DNA of 64,000 nucleotides from Croceibacterium segetis (GTDB lineage Bacteria > Pseudomonadota > Alphaproteobacteria > Sphingomonadales > Sphingomonadaceae): contig NZ_JAANOZ010000001.1 in the NCBI RefSeq assembly GCF_011320115.1, forward strand, positions 186,001 to 250,000, written 5' to 3'. This document shows, piece after piece, positions 44,277 through 55,431 of this stretch (position 1 is its first letter; the number at the start of each line of letters is the position of its first letter). A program made the translations under genes and the position numbers. Below the pieces are notes generated by a model, which searched no databases, was not told the DNA's origin, and was given only the letters and a program-made list of their open reading frames with translations.

Positions 44277-44476
44277 CCGCCGGACGAGAGACTGGAGCTT
44301 GCCGCGACGGCGCCGGCCGTGCGGGTGCTCGGGATGGCGGTTCAGGCTGGGAAGGGGAGGGGGTGCCGGAATGGTCGCGCTCCTGTTGCCAGTCGCCTCC
44401 GATCCGGTTCACCGCGTCAACGAACGGCCAGCTCGACGGGTCCCCGCTCCGGCGACCGTAAGCCACGGTTCGTGCG

Positions 44477-45007
44477 TCAGAATTCGTAATCGACCAGCGC
44501 GGAATAGTGCGCGCCATCCGGGCGCAACACGCTTTCGTAGAGAGTGAAGCCCTCGACCTCCCACGGCCCCGCGCGCAGCGTCCCGTGCTGTGCCAGCCAG
44601 TCACCGATCGGCCCCGCCGACCGCGGCAACCGGGCGAGCGTGATGTGGGGCCGGTAGCCGCGCTTCTCCGGCTCGAGGCCCACGCGGCGGCAGGCGCGCT
44701 CGACCCGGCGCTGGAGCCGGGCCAGCGGCTCGGTCAGCGGCACACGGGCCCACACGGCGGTGGGCAGGCCCTTGCGCTCGAAATGGCCGACGCCCGCCGC
44801 TTCGAGCGCGAATGCAGGACTGTCGGCCTCCTCGAGTGCCCCGGTTAGGTCGCGTGCCTGGGCCGAGCCTACCTCACCGACGAACGCCAGCGTCAGGTGG
44901 AGTTGTTCGTCGTCCTGCCAACGGGCGCCGTCGATCCCGCCCATCGCGCCGAGCAGCGCCTCGCGCACTGCCGGCGGCGGGCGGATGGCGACGAAGAGCC
45001 GTGGCAT
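44477..45007 (-). CDS. thpR: RNA 2',3'-cyclic phosphodiesterase (2H family)
   Basis: A 176-residue protein starting MPRLFVAIRPPPAVRE. The two HxTx motifs of the 2H superfamily are at His37 (HLTL) and His121 (HITL), with GEVGSAQARDL and RPHITLARLPR around them. The bacterial ThpR/LigT proteins hydrolyse 2',3'-cyclic phosphate ends on RNA and can ligate tRNA halves in vitro. It is 57 bp downstream of the Hsp20 gene on the same strand. Physiological role in this organism is unknown. Confidence 0.92.
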   Translation of the reverse strand: MPRLFVAIRPPPAVREALLGAMGGIDGARWQDDEQLHLTLAFVGEVGSAQARDLTGALEEADSPAFALEAAGVGHFERKGLPTAVWARVPLTEPLARLQRRVERACRRVGLEPEKRGYRPHITLARLPRSAGPIGDWLAQHGTLRAGPWEVEGFTLYESVLRPDGAHYSALVDYEF

Positions 45008-45064
45008 CTCAGCCCGCTCGGCCCGCCGGCAGACGCCGCTCTGCCCCGCAGGCGCGCTCGCCGC

Positions 45065-45661
45065 TCAGGCCGGCTGCCCTCCGCGGTCCTCGGATTCCGA
45101 GGCGGCCTGCTGCTGCGGAGGCTGCTCGCGGTCGTTCTGCGCCTCGACGGTCTGGCCCTGCGAACTGCTCGCGCCGCGCAGCGGAATCCGCCGGCCGCGC
45201 GCCTTCTCGGCGCTCTTCGGCAGCGTGATCGTCAGCACGCCGTCGCGGAAATCGGCCGAGCAGGCATCCTCGTCGACGCTCGACGGCAGCGTCAGGCGCC
45301 GCTCGAAGGTGCCATAGCTGCGCTCGGAATAGCCGCGCTCCTTGTCGGTGTGCGCGCTCTTCTTCTCGCCGCGCAACGTCAGCACGCCGTCCTCGACGGT
45401 CAGGTCGATGTCCTCTTCCTTGACGCCGGGCAGTTCGGCGGTGATCTCGATCTTGTCGTCGTCCTGGTGGACGTCCATCGCCGGCGCGCTGATCGCAGTC
45501 CGGGTGAGGGAACCCGTGTCGCTGCGTTGATCGAACAAGTCGTCGAACAGACGGTTCATCTGCCGGTGCAGGTCGAACAGCGAGCCGCCGAGAATGCCAG
45601 GCGTGGTGGCGTCGCTCGCCAGCGAACCGCCGCGCCAAGGTGCGAGATATCTATTTGCCAT
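45065..45661 (-). CDS. Hsp20 family small heat-shock protein
   Basis: A 198-residue cytoplasmic chaperone starting MANRYLAPWRGG. The alpha-crystallin domain spans about 60-160, with ITAELPGVKEEDIDLTVEDG, GFERRLTLPSSVDED-like sequence (here GTFERRLTLPSSVDED), and the C-terminal I-x-I type motif replaced by RRIPLRG. The C-terminal 40 residues are Gln/Glu/Ser-rich and disordered. Such proteins hold unfolding proteins. I looked for a ROSE thermometer or a heat-shock promoter upstream and see none that is convincing. The gene lies 258 bp after the M13 peptidase end. Confidence 0.93.
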   Translation of the reverse strand: MANRYLAPWRGGSLASDATTPGILGGSLFDLHRQMNRLFDDLFDQRSDTGSLTRTAISAPAMDVHQDDDKIEITAELPGVKEEDIDLTVEDGVLTLRGEKKSAHTDKERGYSERSYGTFERRLTLPSSVDEDACSADFRDGVLTITLPKSAEKARGRRIPLRGASSSQGQTVEAQNDREQPPQQQAASESEDRGGQPA

Positions 45662-45919
45662 GTCGATGCTCCTCTGTCCCCCATAGCTAGTTGGGACGGG
45701 ACCGGGCCGACGCGCTGCTTTGGACGGGAGGGGGGAAACCGCACCGCGACCGGCCCGAATCCCGCACCGGAATCAATGCACCTCGCAAGGGCAGGTTCCG
45801 GCCGAAATGGGCGACCTCGAACGATTCTTCCCACACTGCGCGCGGTTCGGCGAATGAGGAGAAACCGACGCGCGTGGCCGGCCGCGGCTGAACCCGCGCC
45901 CGGCCATCGCGGCGGCCGG

Positions 45920-47965
45920 TTACCAGATGTGCACCCGGTCCTCGGGCGCGATGTACATCTTGTCGCCCGGCTTGATGTCGAACGCCTTGTACCACGCGTC
46001 GAGGTCGCGGATCGGCACGATCGTGCGGAAGCGCGCCGGGCTGTGCGGGTCGGTGGTGACCTGCTGGCGCACGGCGTCCTCGCGCGTCTTGTTGCGCCAT
46101 ACCTGGGCATAGGCGAGGAAGAACCGCTGGTCGCCGGTGAGGCCGTCGAGCACCGGCGCTTCCTGGCCGTTCAGCGAACGGTGGTAGGCATCGAGCGCCA
46201 CGTTGAGGCCGGCGAAATCGGCGATGTTCTCGCCCATCGTCAGCTCGGGGTTGATGTGCGCGCCGGGCACCACTTCGAACGCCGCGTACTGCGCGCCGAA
46301 CTTCTTGGCCTCGGCGTTGAAGCGCTCCGCATCTCCCGGCGTCCACCAGTCGCGCACCTTGCCGGTCGCATCGATCTTGCGGCCCTGGTCGTCGAAGCTG
46401 TGGCTGATCTCGTGGCCGATGACGACGCCGATGGCGCCGTAATTGACCGCGGGGTCGGCCGCCGGATCGAAGAACGGCGGCTGCAGGATCGCCGCCGGGA
46501 AGACGATCTTGTTCTCCTGGCCACCGTTGTACGCGTTCACCGTCTGCGGGCTCATCGCCCACAGCTTGCGATCGAGCGGCTGGCCGAGCTTGGCCATCTC
46601 GTAGTCGGCGTTGAACTTACCCGCCCGGACCACGTCCGCGTAAAGATCGTCGGGCGAGATCGCCAGCGCCGAATAGTCGCGCCACTTGTCGGGAAATCCG
46701 ACCATGACCATCGTGTTGTCGAGCTTGGCCAGCGCTTCCTGCTTGGTCTTGTCGCTCATCCAGCTGTTGGTCTTGATGCGGTCGGCCATCGCCAACTTCA
46801 GGTTGGCGACGAGTTGTTCCATCTTCGCCTTGCTGGCGGCGGGGAAATGCTTGGCGACATAGTCCTGCCCGACGAGTTCGCCGAGCGAGCCGTTGACCAG
46901 CGTCACGCCACGCTTCCACCGCGGCTGGTTCTCGCTGACGCCGCTGAGCGACTTGGTGTAGGCGAAGCGGCTGTCGACCATCGCCTTGTTGAGGTACGGC
47001 GAGGCCTGATCGGCGACGTGGAATTGCTGCCACAGCTTGAGCGTTTCAAGCGGAGTGGAAGCATAGAGCTTGGCAAGCCGCTGGATCGCGCTGTTCTCGT
47101 TCGCGATCAGTCTTTGCTGCGGCGGCACGCCAAGTCCGGCGAAGAAGGCATCCCAGTCGAGCCCGGGGGCGTAGCTTTCCAGCTCGGCGGTCGAATAGGG
47201 ATTGTTGGTCTTGTCGATGTCGCGCCGGTCGGCGACGTCCCAGCTGAGCTCGGCGACGTAGGTTTCGAAGGCCATGACATTTTCCGCCGCCGTGGCGGGG
47301 TTGGGCGTGCCGATCGCCTTGAAGGTGCGCGCCATGTAGGCGACGTAGGCCTTGCGCTGCGGGGCAAAGTTCGGATTGAGATAATAGTCTTTTTCCGGCA
47401 ACCCGAGGCCGCCCTGCGAGAGATAGAGGACGTTGGTCGTCGGGTTCTCGCTGTCGACGTCGATGTAGCTTGCGATGAGGCTGGACCCGAACACCCCGTC
47501 GGTGCTGCCCATGAACCGCGCGAACTCGCTCTTGTCCTGAATCGCCCGGACTTTGGCGAGATCCGCCATCAGGGGCTTCAGGCCGACCTGCTCGGCACGC
47601 TTCTCGTTCATGAAAGCGTTGTAGACGGCGCCGTACTTGCTGCCCGCCGGAGCGCTGGTGATCAGCGTCTGCAACTGGCTGCGCACGTCCTCGCTCAGGT
47701 TGACGAACGAGCCGGTCGAGGGACGGTCCGAAGGAATCGTCGTCGCATCGATCCACTTGCCCGAGGCGTAACGATCGAAATCGTCACCCGGCTTGGTGTT
47801 CGGATCGCGCGCGGCGAGGTCGATGCCGAAGTCGCCGATCGCCGCGTGCCCGGTGACGACGATCTCGTCGGAGTGCGCGGCATTCTGCGCCGTGGCCGGT
47901 GCGGATATCACCGCGAGCAGCGCGAGCGCGCTCGCCGAGCGAAGCAAGGTTTTGAGCTTGGTCAT
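45920..47965 (-). CDS. M13 family zinc metallopeptidase (neprilysin-like)
   Basis: A 681-residue secreted or periplasmic peptidase. The start is ATG at 47965 (MTKLKTLLRSASALALLAV), giving a clean 27-residue signal peptide ending ATAQ. The zinc site is HEISH at 518-522 with third ligand Glu579 in ENIADFAG, and the substrate motif NAYNGGQENKIVFPAAIL lies before it. The C-terminus ends DRVHIW, the invariant Trp terminus of the family. M13 enzymes cleave peptides on the periplasmic side or outside the cell. Complete and intact. Confidence 0.96.
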   Translation of the reverse strand: MTKLKTLLRSASALALLAVISAPATAQNAAHSDEIVVTGHAAIGDFGIDLAARDPNTKPGDDFDRYASGKWIDATTIPSDRPSTGSFVNLSEDVRSQLQTLITSAPAGSKYGAVYNAFMNEKRAEQVGLKPLMADLAKVRAIQDKSEFARFMGSTDGVFGSSLIASYIDVDSENPTTNVLYLSQGGLGLPEKDYYLNPNFAPQRKAYVAYMARTFKAIGTPNPATAAENVMAFETYVAELSWDVADRRDIDKTNNPYSTAELESYAPGLDWDAFFAGLGVPPQQRLIANENSAIQRLAKLYASTPLETLKLWQQFHVADQASPYLNKAMVDSRFAYTKSLSGVSENQPRWKRGVTLVNGSLGELVGQDYVAKHFPAASKAKMEQLVANLKLAMADRIKTNSWMSDKTKQEALAKLDNTMVMVGFPDKWRDYSALAISPDDLYADVVRAGKFNADYEMAKLGQPLDRKLWAMSPQTVNAYNGGQENKIVFPAAILQPPFFDPAADPAVNYGAIGVVIGHEISHSFDDQGRKIDATGKVRDWWTPGDAERFNAEAKKFGAQYAAFEVVPGAHINPELTMGENIADFAGLNVALDAYHRSLNGQEAPVLDGLTGDQRFFLAYAQVWRNKTREDAVRQQVTTDPHSPARFRTIVPIRDLDAWYKAFDIKPGDKMYIAPEDRVHIW

Positions 47966-48555
47966 GGAAAAGCAGTCCCCGTCAGGAATCGAGCGTGCGC
48001 CCGCCCCTGGGCGCAACTGGTAAGCAGCGAAACTATCCTATGCCACTCGCGCGATGGCTTGTCGATGAACGGCGGCGGCGCGTCGATGAACTGCGTACCC
48101 AGGCGAACCGCCGCGGCGAAAGTTGCGCCCAGGCGTTGCTTCCCAGCATGTTCGTTGCGCGCGGGTTTCACCTGGAGAAGCGCGGGGGGCGCCTGTCGCC
48201 GCTGGCTCCCGACTTGGGGATAAACCACATGTGGGATTCCGCGTGTCGCCGCAGGCGCGCCGATGACGCATGACTTTCCGGGGCCGCAGGGTTCGCTTCC
48301 GGGGTCATCGCCGTCCAGCGGTTCCGATCCCGCCACCGGCAATGAACCGGAAGCGGATTTCCAGCCTGGCTCGGGGGGGTTGACGATCGTGGTGGCGCTT
48401 TAGCGCGGCTGTTCGAGACGTTTGCGATTGGGCCGTTCGTAAGGGTGGAGGTGCCTCAAAGACAGGTGGGAAACCGTCGGCCACGCCCGCAGAACTCGCC
48501 AAAATTGGACCGCATCGGCGCGGCCAAGTGCCGCGAAAATCAATTGGGGGGACTC
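47966..48555. other. 590-bp spacer without a convincing gene
   Basis: Open frames exist on both strands, for example plus 47995-48273 and minus 47962-48342, but none has a ribosome-binding site, a recognisable family or protein-like composition. A 10-bp palindrome CCACATGTGG is at 48225-48234. Promoters of the divergent M13 and orphan genes must lie here, yet no clear -35/-10 pair is seen. Confidence 0.5.
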
Positions 48556-49215
48556 ATGTCAAAATCTTCACTTGTGGCCGCCTGCTCGGTAGCTCTCGCA
48601 GTTAACCGGGGTCCGGCGGTCACGAAGTATCTCGAAGCCGGTTTCGGATTAACGGATCTTTATTGCCAGCGGTTCTTCGTGATCGCCGCCCAATCCGACA
48701 GGAAGCGCCAGTTCGAGCGAAATTCCGGATCGACAGTGGATGCGTTGATGAATGCCGTCTTGGGCCTGTCTGGCGCTGGGCAAACAGCGCTGGGCCTCTC
48801 GAATGCCGCGTTTGAGGCGTACGACTCGACATATCAGAACATCCAAGATGCCTTCTTGGTATCTCCAGACATCGCCAATGTGAGAAAGCTCGTGCAAGCG
48901 GCCCAACTCGACTTCAAAACGCGCACGCTCAAAGCGATGCCGACCTCCTACGAGGACGGACGTTCGACAATCGAGCGCTATGCGGGAATATGCAGTTACA
49001 CCGGCATGAAACAGCTTGTGAATGATTCCGTCACTTCTCAAACACAGGAACTGACGAATTCGGCGAACCCGCCATCGAGCGCCCCCAAAGATGCCACTAA
49101 CAACGGTGGCGGGAAGTCCGGAGGTAAGCCGGGCCAGGCATCACAGCAGCCGCAAACCCCCCCGCCGCCGAGTCCCACAGCGCAAGTGCCGCTCGCGAAC
49201 GCGTCGAAGGAATGA
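48556..49215 (+). CDS. orphan protein of unknown function, less GC-rich than neighbours
   Basis: A 219-residue protein with ATG at 48556 behind GGGGGGA. Upstream in-frame sequence has no start of better quality. The central part has LTDLYCQRFFVIAAQSDRKR, a pattern known to me from uncharacterised sphingomonad proteins, followed by MNAVLGLSGAGQTALGLSN and YDSTYQNIQDAFLVSPD. The N-terminal SLVAACSVALAV resembles a lipobox but the preceding n-region is too short for a usual lipoprotein. The last 50 residues are Asn/Gly/Pro/Gln-rich and disordered. Codon use is less GC-ending than that of flanking genes, suggesting recent transfer. No function can be assigned. Confidence 0.7.
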   Translation: MSKSSLVAACSVALAVNRGPAVTKYLEAGFGLTDLYCQRFFVIAAQSDRKRQFERNSGSTVDALMNAVLGLSGAGQTALGLSNAAFEAYDSTYQNIQDAFLVSPDIANVRKLVQAAQLDFKTRTLKAMPTSYEDGRSTIERYAGICSYTGMKQLVNDSVTSQTQELTNSANPPSSAPKDATNNGGGKSGGKPGQASQQPQTPPPPSPTAQVPLANASKE

Positions 49216-49371
49216 CCGCCCGCTAGCAGGCCAAAGGGGCCGCCTGCGAAATCGCGTCTTGGCTGCATGGGTTGCGACCGAGCAACGGAGGCCCCACATC
49301 GCTCGCGAGCTGTGGGGCTGCCGTTCGGCGCCTCTTGACCTGCGCGAACATTTGCGGAACATCCATTCTCG

Positions 49372-52308
<2,937 letters not shown>

Positions 52309-52398
52309 CCGCACCCCCGGGCTAATCGTTTGACAAGAGCCGGCGGGAGGCAGACTTTCCCGGCAGGGGTCGTGCCCGGGTCGCACCGGGAGAGGGCC

Positions 52399-52743
52399 AT
52401 GTGTTACGTCATCGCTTTCGGCGCGCTGTGCGCCGTCTTCGCGCCTGCTCCAGCCCGCGTCGAAGTCCTTTCGCCACCCGCGGTCGCGCTCGCCCAAGGC
52501 GCCGTGGCGCGACCGGCGGCGATTCCCGCCGAGGCGCCCGCCGGCGAGGCGGCGGTGGTCAGGCTCGACCTGCCCGAGGGGCGCCCCGGTGAAGGGCTCG
52601 CGACCTCGCAAGCCCGCGCGGCGGCGCCCGCCCGCATGACCCGCGCCGCCTATGCTCCGCGCGGCGACACCGAGGCCAAGTCGTCGTCCTACGAAAGCGG
52701 CGAGGCGGGCAGCGGCGAAAGCGGGGACACCGAGAAGAAATAG
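52399..52743 (+). CDS. small Ala/Pro-rich exported-type protein
   Basis: A 114-residue protein with ATG at 52399 preceded by GGGAGAGG. The N-terminal residues CYVIAFGALCAVFAPAPA look like a short signal or membrane segment. The rest is Ala/Glu/Pro/Ser-rich (VALAQGAVARPAAIPAEAPA, YESGEAGSGESGDTEKK) and low-complexity. No domain recognised. It is the first of three small genes between uvrA and the uvrA-tail copy, 13 bp before the next one, so the three are probably co-transcribed. Confidence 0.55.
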   Translation: MCYVIAFGALCAVFAPAPARVEVLSPPAVALAQGAVARPAAIPAEAPAGEAAVVRLDLPEGRPGEGLATSQARAAAPARMTRAAYAPRGDTEAKSSSYESGEAGSGESGDTEKK

Positions 52744-52756
52744 GGGGAGGGCATCG

Positions 52757-53227
52757 ATGAAGCCACGCACCGCGTTCGCCGCACCGCTGGCACTGGCCGC
52801 GCTCGCCTGGGCCGCGCCGGCCTTGGCGGGGCACCCGCCGCACAGCCCGCTCGCCGAAGGCGTGAGCGGCGGGTGGATGAAGCTCGGCACCGTGAAGGCG
52901 AGCGCCGATGAGCCGGCCTTCACCGTCTACGTGAACGTCGCGGAATTCGATCCGGCGGACGACGCCCAGCACCACCTGCGGGTTCACGAATGGGAAGTCT
53001 ACGACCAGCCGCTGGCGTTCCCGGGAGGGACGGTGGTCGAGGTCGGCTACGAGTATCTGCTCGATTGCGTTCGTGGCAAGTTCGACCCCGAGCCCAGCTT
53101 GTTCGCCTACGGCGCCGATGGCGAGCTCGTGTTCGCCAAAGAGGGAAACACCGGCGGCGAGGCGAAGATGGTCGACATCCCGGCCAACGGACTTGAATCC
53201 AGAATGGCCGGGCTGCTCTGTGACTAG
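52757..53227 (+). CDS. secreted protein, possibly surface-adhesin E-like
   Basis: A 156-residue protein with ATG at 52757 behind GGGGGAGG. A signal peptide covers residues 1-24 (MKPRTAFAAPLALAALAWAA...). The mature chain has GWMKLGTVKASADEPAFTVY, VHEWEVYDQPLAFPGGTVVE and DCVRGKFDPEP, with two Cys that may pair (LLDC and LLCD near the C-terminus). This resembles the small periplasmic proteins labelled surface-adhesin E, but the resemblance is a guess. It lies 13 bp after the previous gene and 24 bp before the next. Confidence 0.65.
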   Translation: MKPRTAFAAPLALAALAWAAPALAGHPPHSPLAEGVSGGWMKLGTVKASADEPAFTVYVNVAEFDPADDAQHHLRVHEWEVYDQPLAFPGGTVVEVGYEYLLDCVRGKFDPEPSLFAYGADGELVFAKEGNTGGEAKMVDIPANGLESRMAGLLCD

Positions 53228-53251
53228 GCCGCGCATGGGGGGACACAGACG

Positions 53252-53719
53252 ATGAAGGCACTGATCGCGTTCGCCGCGCCGCTCATGCTCGGCGCCTGCG
53301 GGCTGGCGTGGGACAACAGCGAGGCGCATGACAAGGCGGTCGTGGCCGAGATCCGCGCGGCCGAAGCGCGGCTGGTCGCGCACCTCGAAGGCCCCGACCG
53401 GCTGGCGTGGGTCGGCGACTACGCCGAGGACGCAGTGTTCCAGGAGGGCGAGGACCCGCCGGTCTCCGGCCGCGCCGCGCTCACCGAGGTCGCCCGCTCG
53501 CTCGGCCCGCTCTCGGGCGCGGCGATCGAGCCCGTGCGCACCGTGGTGGAGGGCAACCTCGCCTACGTCCAGGTCCGCGCCCGCTACGCCGTCGGCCAGG
53601 GAGCCTCCGCCGGCCCGCTCGGCCACTACCGCGGGGTAATGATCTGGCGGAAGGACAGCGACGGGGTGTGGCGGATGCTGCACGAGATGCTGGTGCGGGA
53701 GGGGAAGCCGACGGCGTGA
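53252..53719 (+). CDS. NTF2-like (DUF4440-type) lipoprotein
   Basis: A 155-residue protein. The lipobox LMLGAC puts the acylated Cys at residue 16. Residues about 30-150 have the NTF2/SnoaL pattern: [55 protein letters not shown] and [22 protein letters not shown]. Such folds bind small ligands or act as minor enzymes; no catalytic residue is assured. Its stop codon TGA (53717-53719) is formed exactly at the junction with the uvrA-tail copy, whose homology begins at 53716. Confidence 0.8.
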   Translation: MKALIAFAAPLMLGACGLAWDNSEAHDKAVVAEIRAAEARLVAHLEGPDRLAWVGDYAEDAVFQEGEDPPVSGRAALTEVARSLGPLSGAAIEPVRTVVEGNLAYVQVRARYAVGQGASAGPLGHYRGVMIWRKDSDGVWRMLHEMLVREGKPTA

Positions 53720-53907
53720 TCAAGACCGGCGGCTGGATCCTCGACCTCGGGCCGGGAGTCGAAGACGGGGCGAAGCCTCAACGCGGCGTGCGGGGAGGGG
53801 AGATCGTCGCGGAAGGGACGCCCGAGCAGGTGGCGGCGAACGCGCAAAGCTTTACCGGGGCGTACCTGAAGCCGATGCTGGAACGGGCGGGGGAGGCGGC
53901 GGAGTAG
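53716..53907 (+). pseudogene. second, diverged copy of the uvrA 3' end
   Basis: The 63 codons from GTG at 53716 read [14 protein letters not shown]..., then [20 protein letters not shown] and [19 protein letters not shown]. They align with the last 63 codons of uvrA (52117-52308). The first 39 bases differ at only about four positions. The copy has an insertion of about ten codons ([10 protein letters not shown]) after LGPG, and uvrA has TAKKDRAK near its end instead. It lacks all ATPase motifs, so it can have no UvrA activity. Whether its GTG, overlapping the previous stop codon, is translated is unknown. Confidence 0.9.
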
Positions 53908-54227
53908 TTTGCACCTATTACTACCAACACAAGGACGAGTTGTGTAAGGCGCACTTGCAACTTCATCACCCGTCGGGGGCGGTTTGGCGAAAATGCTTTT
54001 TGACCTTCAAAATGGTCTAATCGAAATCGAGGGCGATGAAGAGTTTGTCGAGAGGGTGTAGCTCCCTTAGCAAACGTTGATCGACTGTCAGTCGATGCCA
54101 TGCTCTATGAGGCGTAAAGAGGGAGGAGTTGGGGAGAGAATTGCGAACGTATGGGGACTAATGGCGCTAACGTAATAGCGAACTTAGAGTGCTATAGCGT
54201 AGCTGCGAAACAGACTATCAAAGTCCC

Positions 54228-54295
54228 AGAGTTCCGGGCAGAGTTCCGGGGACAGCAGAGTTCCGGGAGAGTTCCGGGGACAGAGAGTTCGGGGG
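54228..54295. repeat. five irregular copies of AGAGTTCCGGG
   Basis: AGAGTTCCGGG occurs at 54228, 54240, 54257 and 54268, and in a degenerate form (AGAGTTCGGGG) at 54284, with one or two GACAG spacers. The unit resembles the TTCCGGGGACAG sequences met near REP-associated transposases, as far as I remember; no transposase is nearby. Confidence 0.85.
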
Positions 54296-54378
54296 ACGTA
54301 GACTAAATACGGCCTTGCAGACTTACGCTTCGAGGGCGCATTCCTCCCCACGAGCTGCGGGTCCGGTCGGCACCATGG

Positions 54379-54399
54379 ATGCTGAACTAAGTTCAGCAT
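54379..54399. repeat. REP-like palindrome
   Basis: ATGCTGAACT (54379-54388) and AGTTCAGCAT (54390-54399) are perfect inverted copies around a single A. Similar palindromes are common between sphingomonad genes. It lies 52 bp before the zinc-finger gene and could act on the end of transcripts. Confidence 0.75.
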
Positions 54400-54450
54400 G
54401 AGGAAGCAGGGTGAGGGGCGGCCTTAACGCCCGCGTGCTAAACCCCACCC

Positions 54451-54861
54451 ATGTTCCGCCGCCGCGACCCTAACCTGCTCAGCCAGTACCTTTGCCGCTT
54501 CTGCGGCGAGCGGATTGCGTGGGGGGCGATCGTGCGGGTGTTGCGGGTCGATCCGGATACGCCGGGCTACCAGGTCAATGAAAGCTACGCCCACCTCGAT
54601 TGCCTGCGCCGCGTGGTGCGGCCCGGCGTCGAACTCACCTTCCACCGGCACTGGGCGGGCAAGGGGCCGCTGCCCGACGACAGCGGCGACATCGACGGCC
54701 AGCCTTGCGCGGTCTGCGCCGAGGCGATCGCCGCGCCGGAGCTCGTCCGGCTGCGCCTCCAGCGCCCGGCCGGCACGGTCAAGGCGCCGGAGTTCGACGA
54801 GCAGTCCCTCCCGTTCCACTTCGAGTGCCTTGCCGCGGTGAGCACCTCGCAGTTGTCGTGA
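54451..54861 (+). CDS. protein with two CxxC-HxxC zinc modules
   Basis: A 136-residue cytoplasmic protein starting MFRRRDPNLLSQYLCRFC. It has two similar putative zinc modules: Cys15-Cys18 with His48-Cys51, and Cys86-Cys89 with His123-Cys126, each of the CxxC...HxxC form. No signal peptide, no other domain. I do not recognise a named family. The duplicated arrangement suggests internal duplication of a treble-clef or PARP-like zinc unit, binding nucleic acid or protein. The ATG has no clear ribosome-binding site (ACCCCACCC upstream), so the start is only likely. Confidence 0.65.
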   Translation: MFRRRDPNLLSQYLCRFCGERIAWGAIVRVLRVDPDTPGYQVNESYAHLDCLRRVVRPGVELTFHRHWAGKGPLPDDSGDIDGQPCAVCAEAIAAPELVRLRLQRPAGTVKAPEFDEQSLPFHFECLAAVSTSQLS

Positions 54862-54882
54862 GGCTCGCGCATTCCGAAAAGC

Positions 54883-54967
54883 CGTCACCCCGGACCTGAT
54901 CCGGGGTCCCGCTGCATTGCCGGGCGCCGCGCGGGAAGCGGGATCCCGGGTCGGGCCCGGGATGACG
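54883..54967. repeat. palindromic intergenic element (REP/MITE-like)
   Basis: The element begins CGTCACCCCGG and ends CCGGGATGACG, nearly inverted copies. Inside are two hairpins, CCCCGGA/TCCGGGG (54888-54894, 54900-54906) and ATCCCGGG/CCCGGGAT (54943-54950, 54956-54963). I know this form (GTCACCCCGGACCTGATCCG type) as a widely repeated intergenic element of alphaproteobacterial genomes. It lies behind the zinc-module gene and may act as a transcript 3' end. Confidence 0.75.
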
Positions 54968-55084
54968 AACAAAGGGAAGGGGGCCGGTCATTTTGTTGGA
55001 TTCCGCGCGCTGTTTTCGCTGTCCTACACGGTGCGCTCGCGCATAAGGAGATCGGTTCTCCCTTCGTTTCAAGGAGCAGAACCC

Positions 55085-55420
55085 TTGTCCGATACCTTTC
55101 CTGCCGACGATCCCTCGACTCCGGCCGGGCTCGACGAGGCGCCTTCGCCCCGCGCACCCCGCCACAGGCACTGGACCCGCGCCAGGATGGCCGCGTTCCT
55201 GCGCGAGCTGGGGGCGGGGGCCTCGGTCGCGGGAGCGGCGCGGGCGGTGGGGATGGGGCGGCAGTCGGCCTACAAGCTGCGCGAGCGGCTGGCCGGCTCG
55301 GCGTTCGACGAGGCGTGGCAACTGGCGATCGCGCGGCGCGAGCGGCGGCGGCTCGAGCGCTCGCGCGCGGCGGGGCGCGGCGTGCGGCATCCTGCGCGGT
55401 TCGGCGGGGGGAGGGGGTGA
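55085..55420 (+). CDS. small helix-turn-helix protein, relative of the gene at 1243
   Basis: A 111-residue protein with TTG start at 55085 (MSDTFPADDPSTPAGL); AAGGAG lies eight bases before it. The HTH is VAGAARAVGMGRQSAYKLRE and the next helix is AFDEAWQLAIARRERRRLER. Both parts align with the larger protein at 1243-2010. The C-terminus is Arg/Gly-rich. A longer open frame exists upstream but runs into the palindromic element, so the TTG is preferred. DNA binding is inferred. Confidence 0.65.
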   Translation: MSDTFPADDPSTPAGLDEAPSPRAPRHRHWTRARMAAFLRELGAGASVAGAARAVGMGRQSAYKLRERLAGSAFDEAWQLAIARRERRRLERSRAAGRGVRHPARFGGGRG

Positions 55421-55431
55421 TCCGGTTGGAG

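Larger units (their letters stand above)
53908..54450. other. repeat-rich spacer without gene, lower GC
   Basis: This 543-bp stretch is visibly less GC-rich than its surroundings. It contains a short open frame (53993-54061) that reads like the start of a protein (MLFDLQNGLIEIEGDEEF), an inverted repeat ATCGACTG-T-CAGTCGAT at 54080-54096, the tandem repeat at 54228-54295, and a palindrome at 54379-54399. No intact gene is seen; the frame is a possible remnant. Confidence 0.6.

Noticed and set aside
44897-48223. Open frame of 1108 codons on the plus strand across thpR, Hsp20 and the M13 peptidase
   Set aside because: It lies opposite three recognised genes and crosses their boundaries; composition is that of a GC-codon shadow.
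47995-48273. 92-codon frame in the spacer before the orphan gene
   Set aside because: Arg-rich, no ribosome-binding site, no family; probably spacer DNA.
54184-54399. 71-codon minus-strand frame over the tandem repeat
   Set aside because: It consists of translated repeat and palindrome sequence (start codon within the palindrome) and is not a gene.
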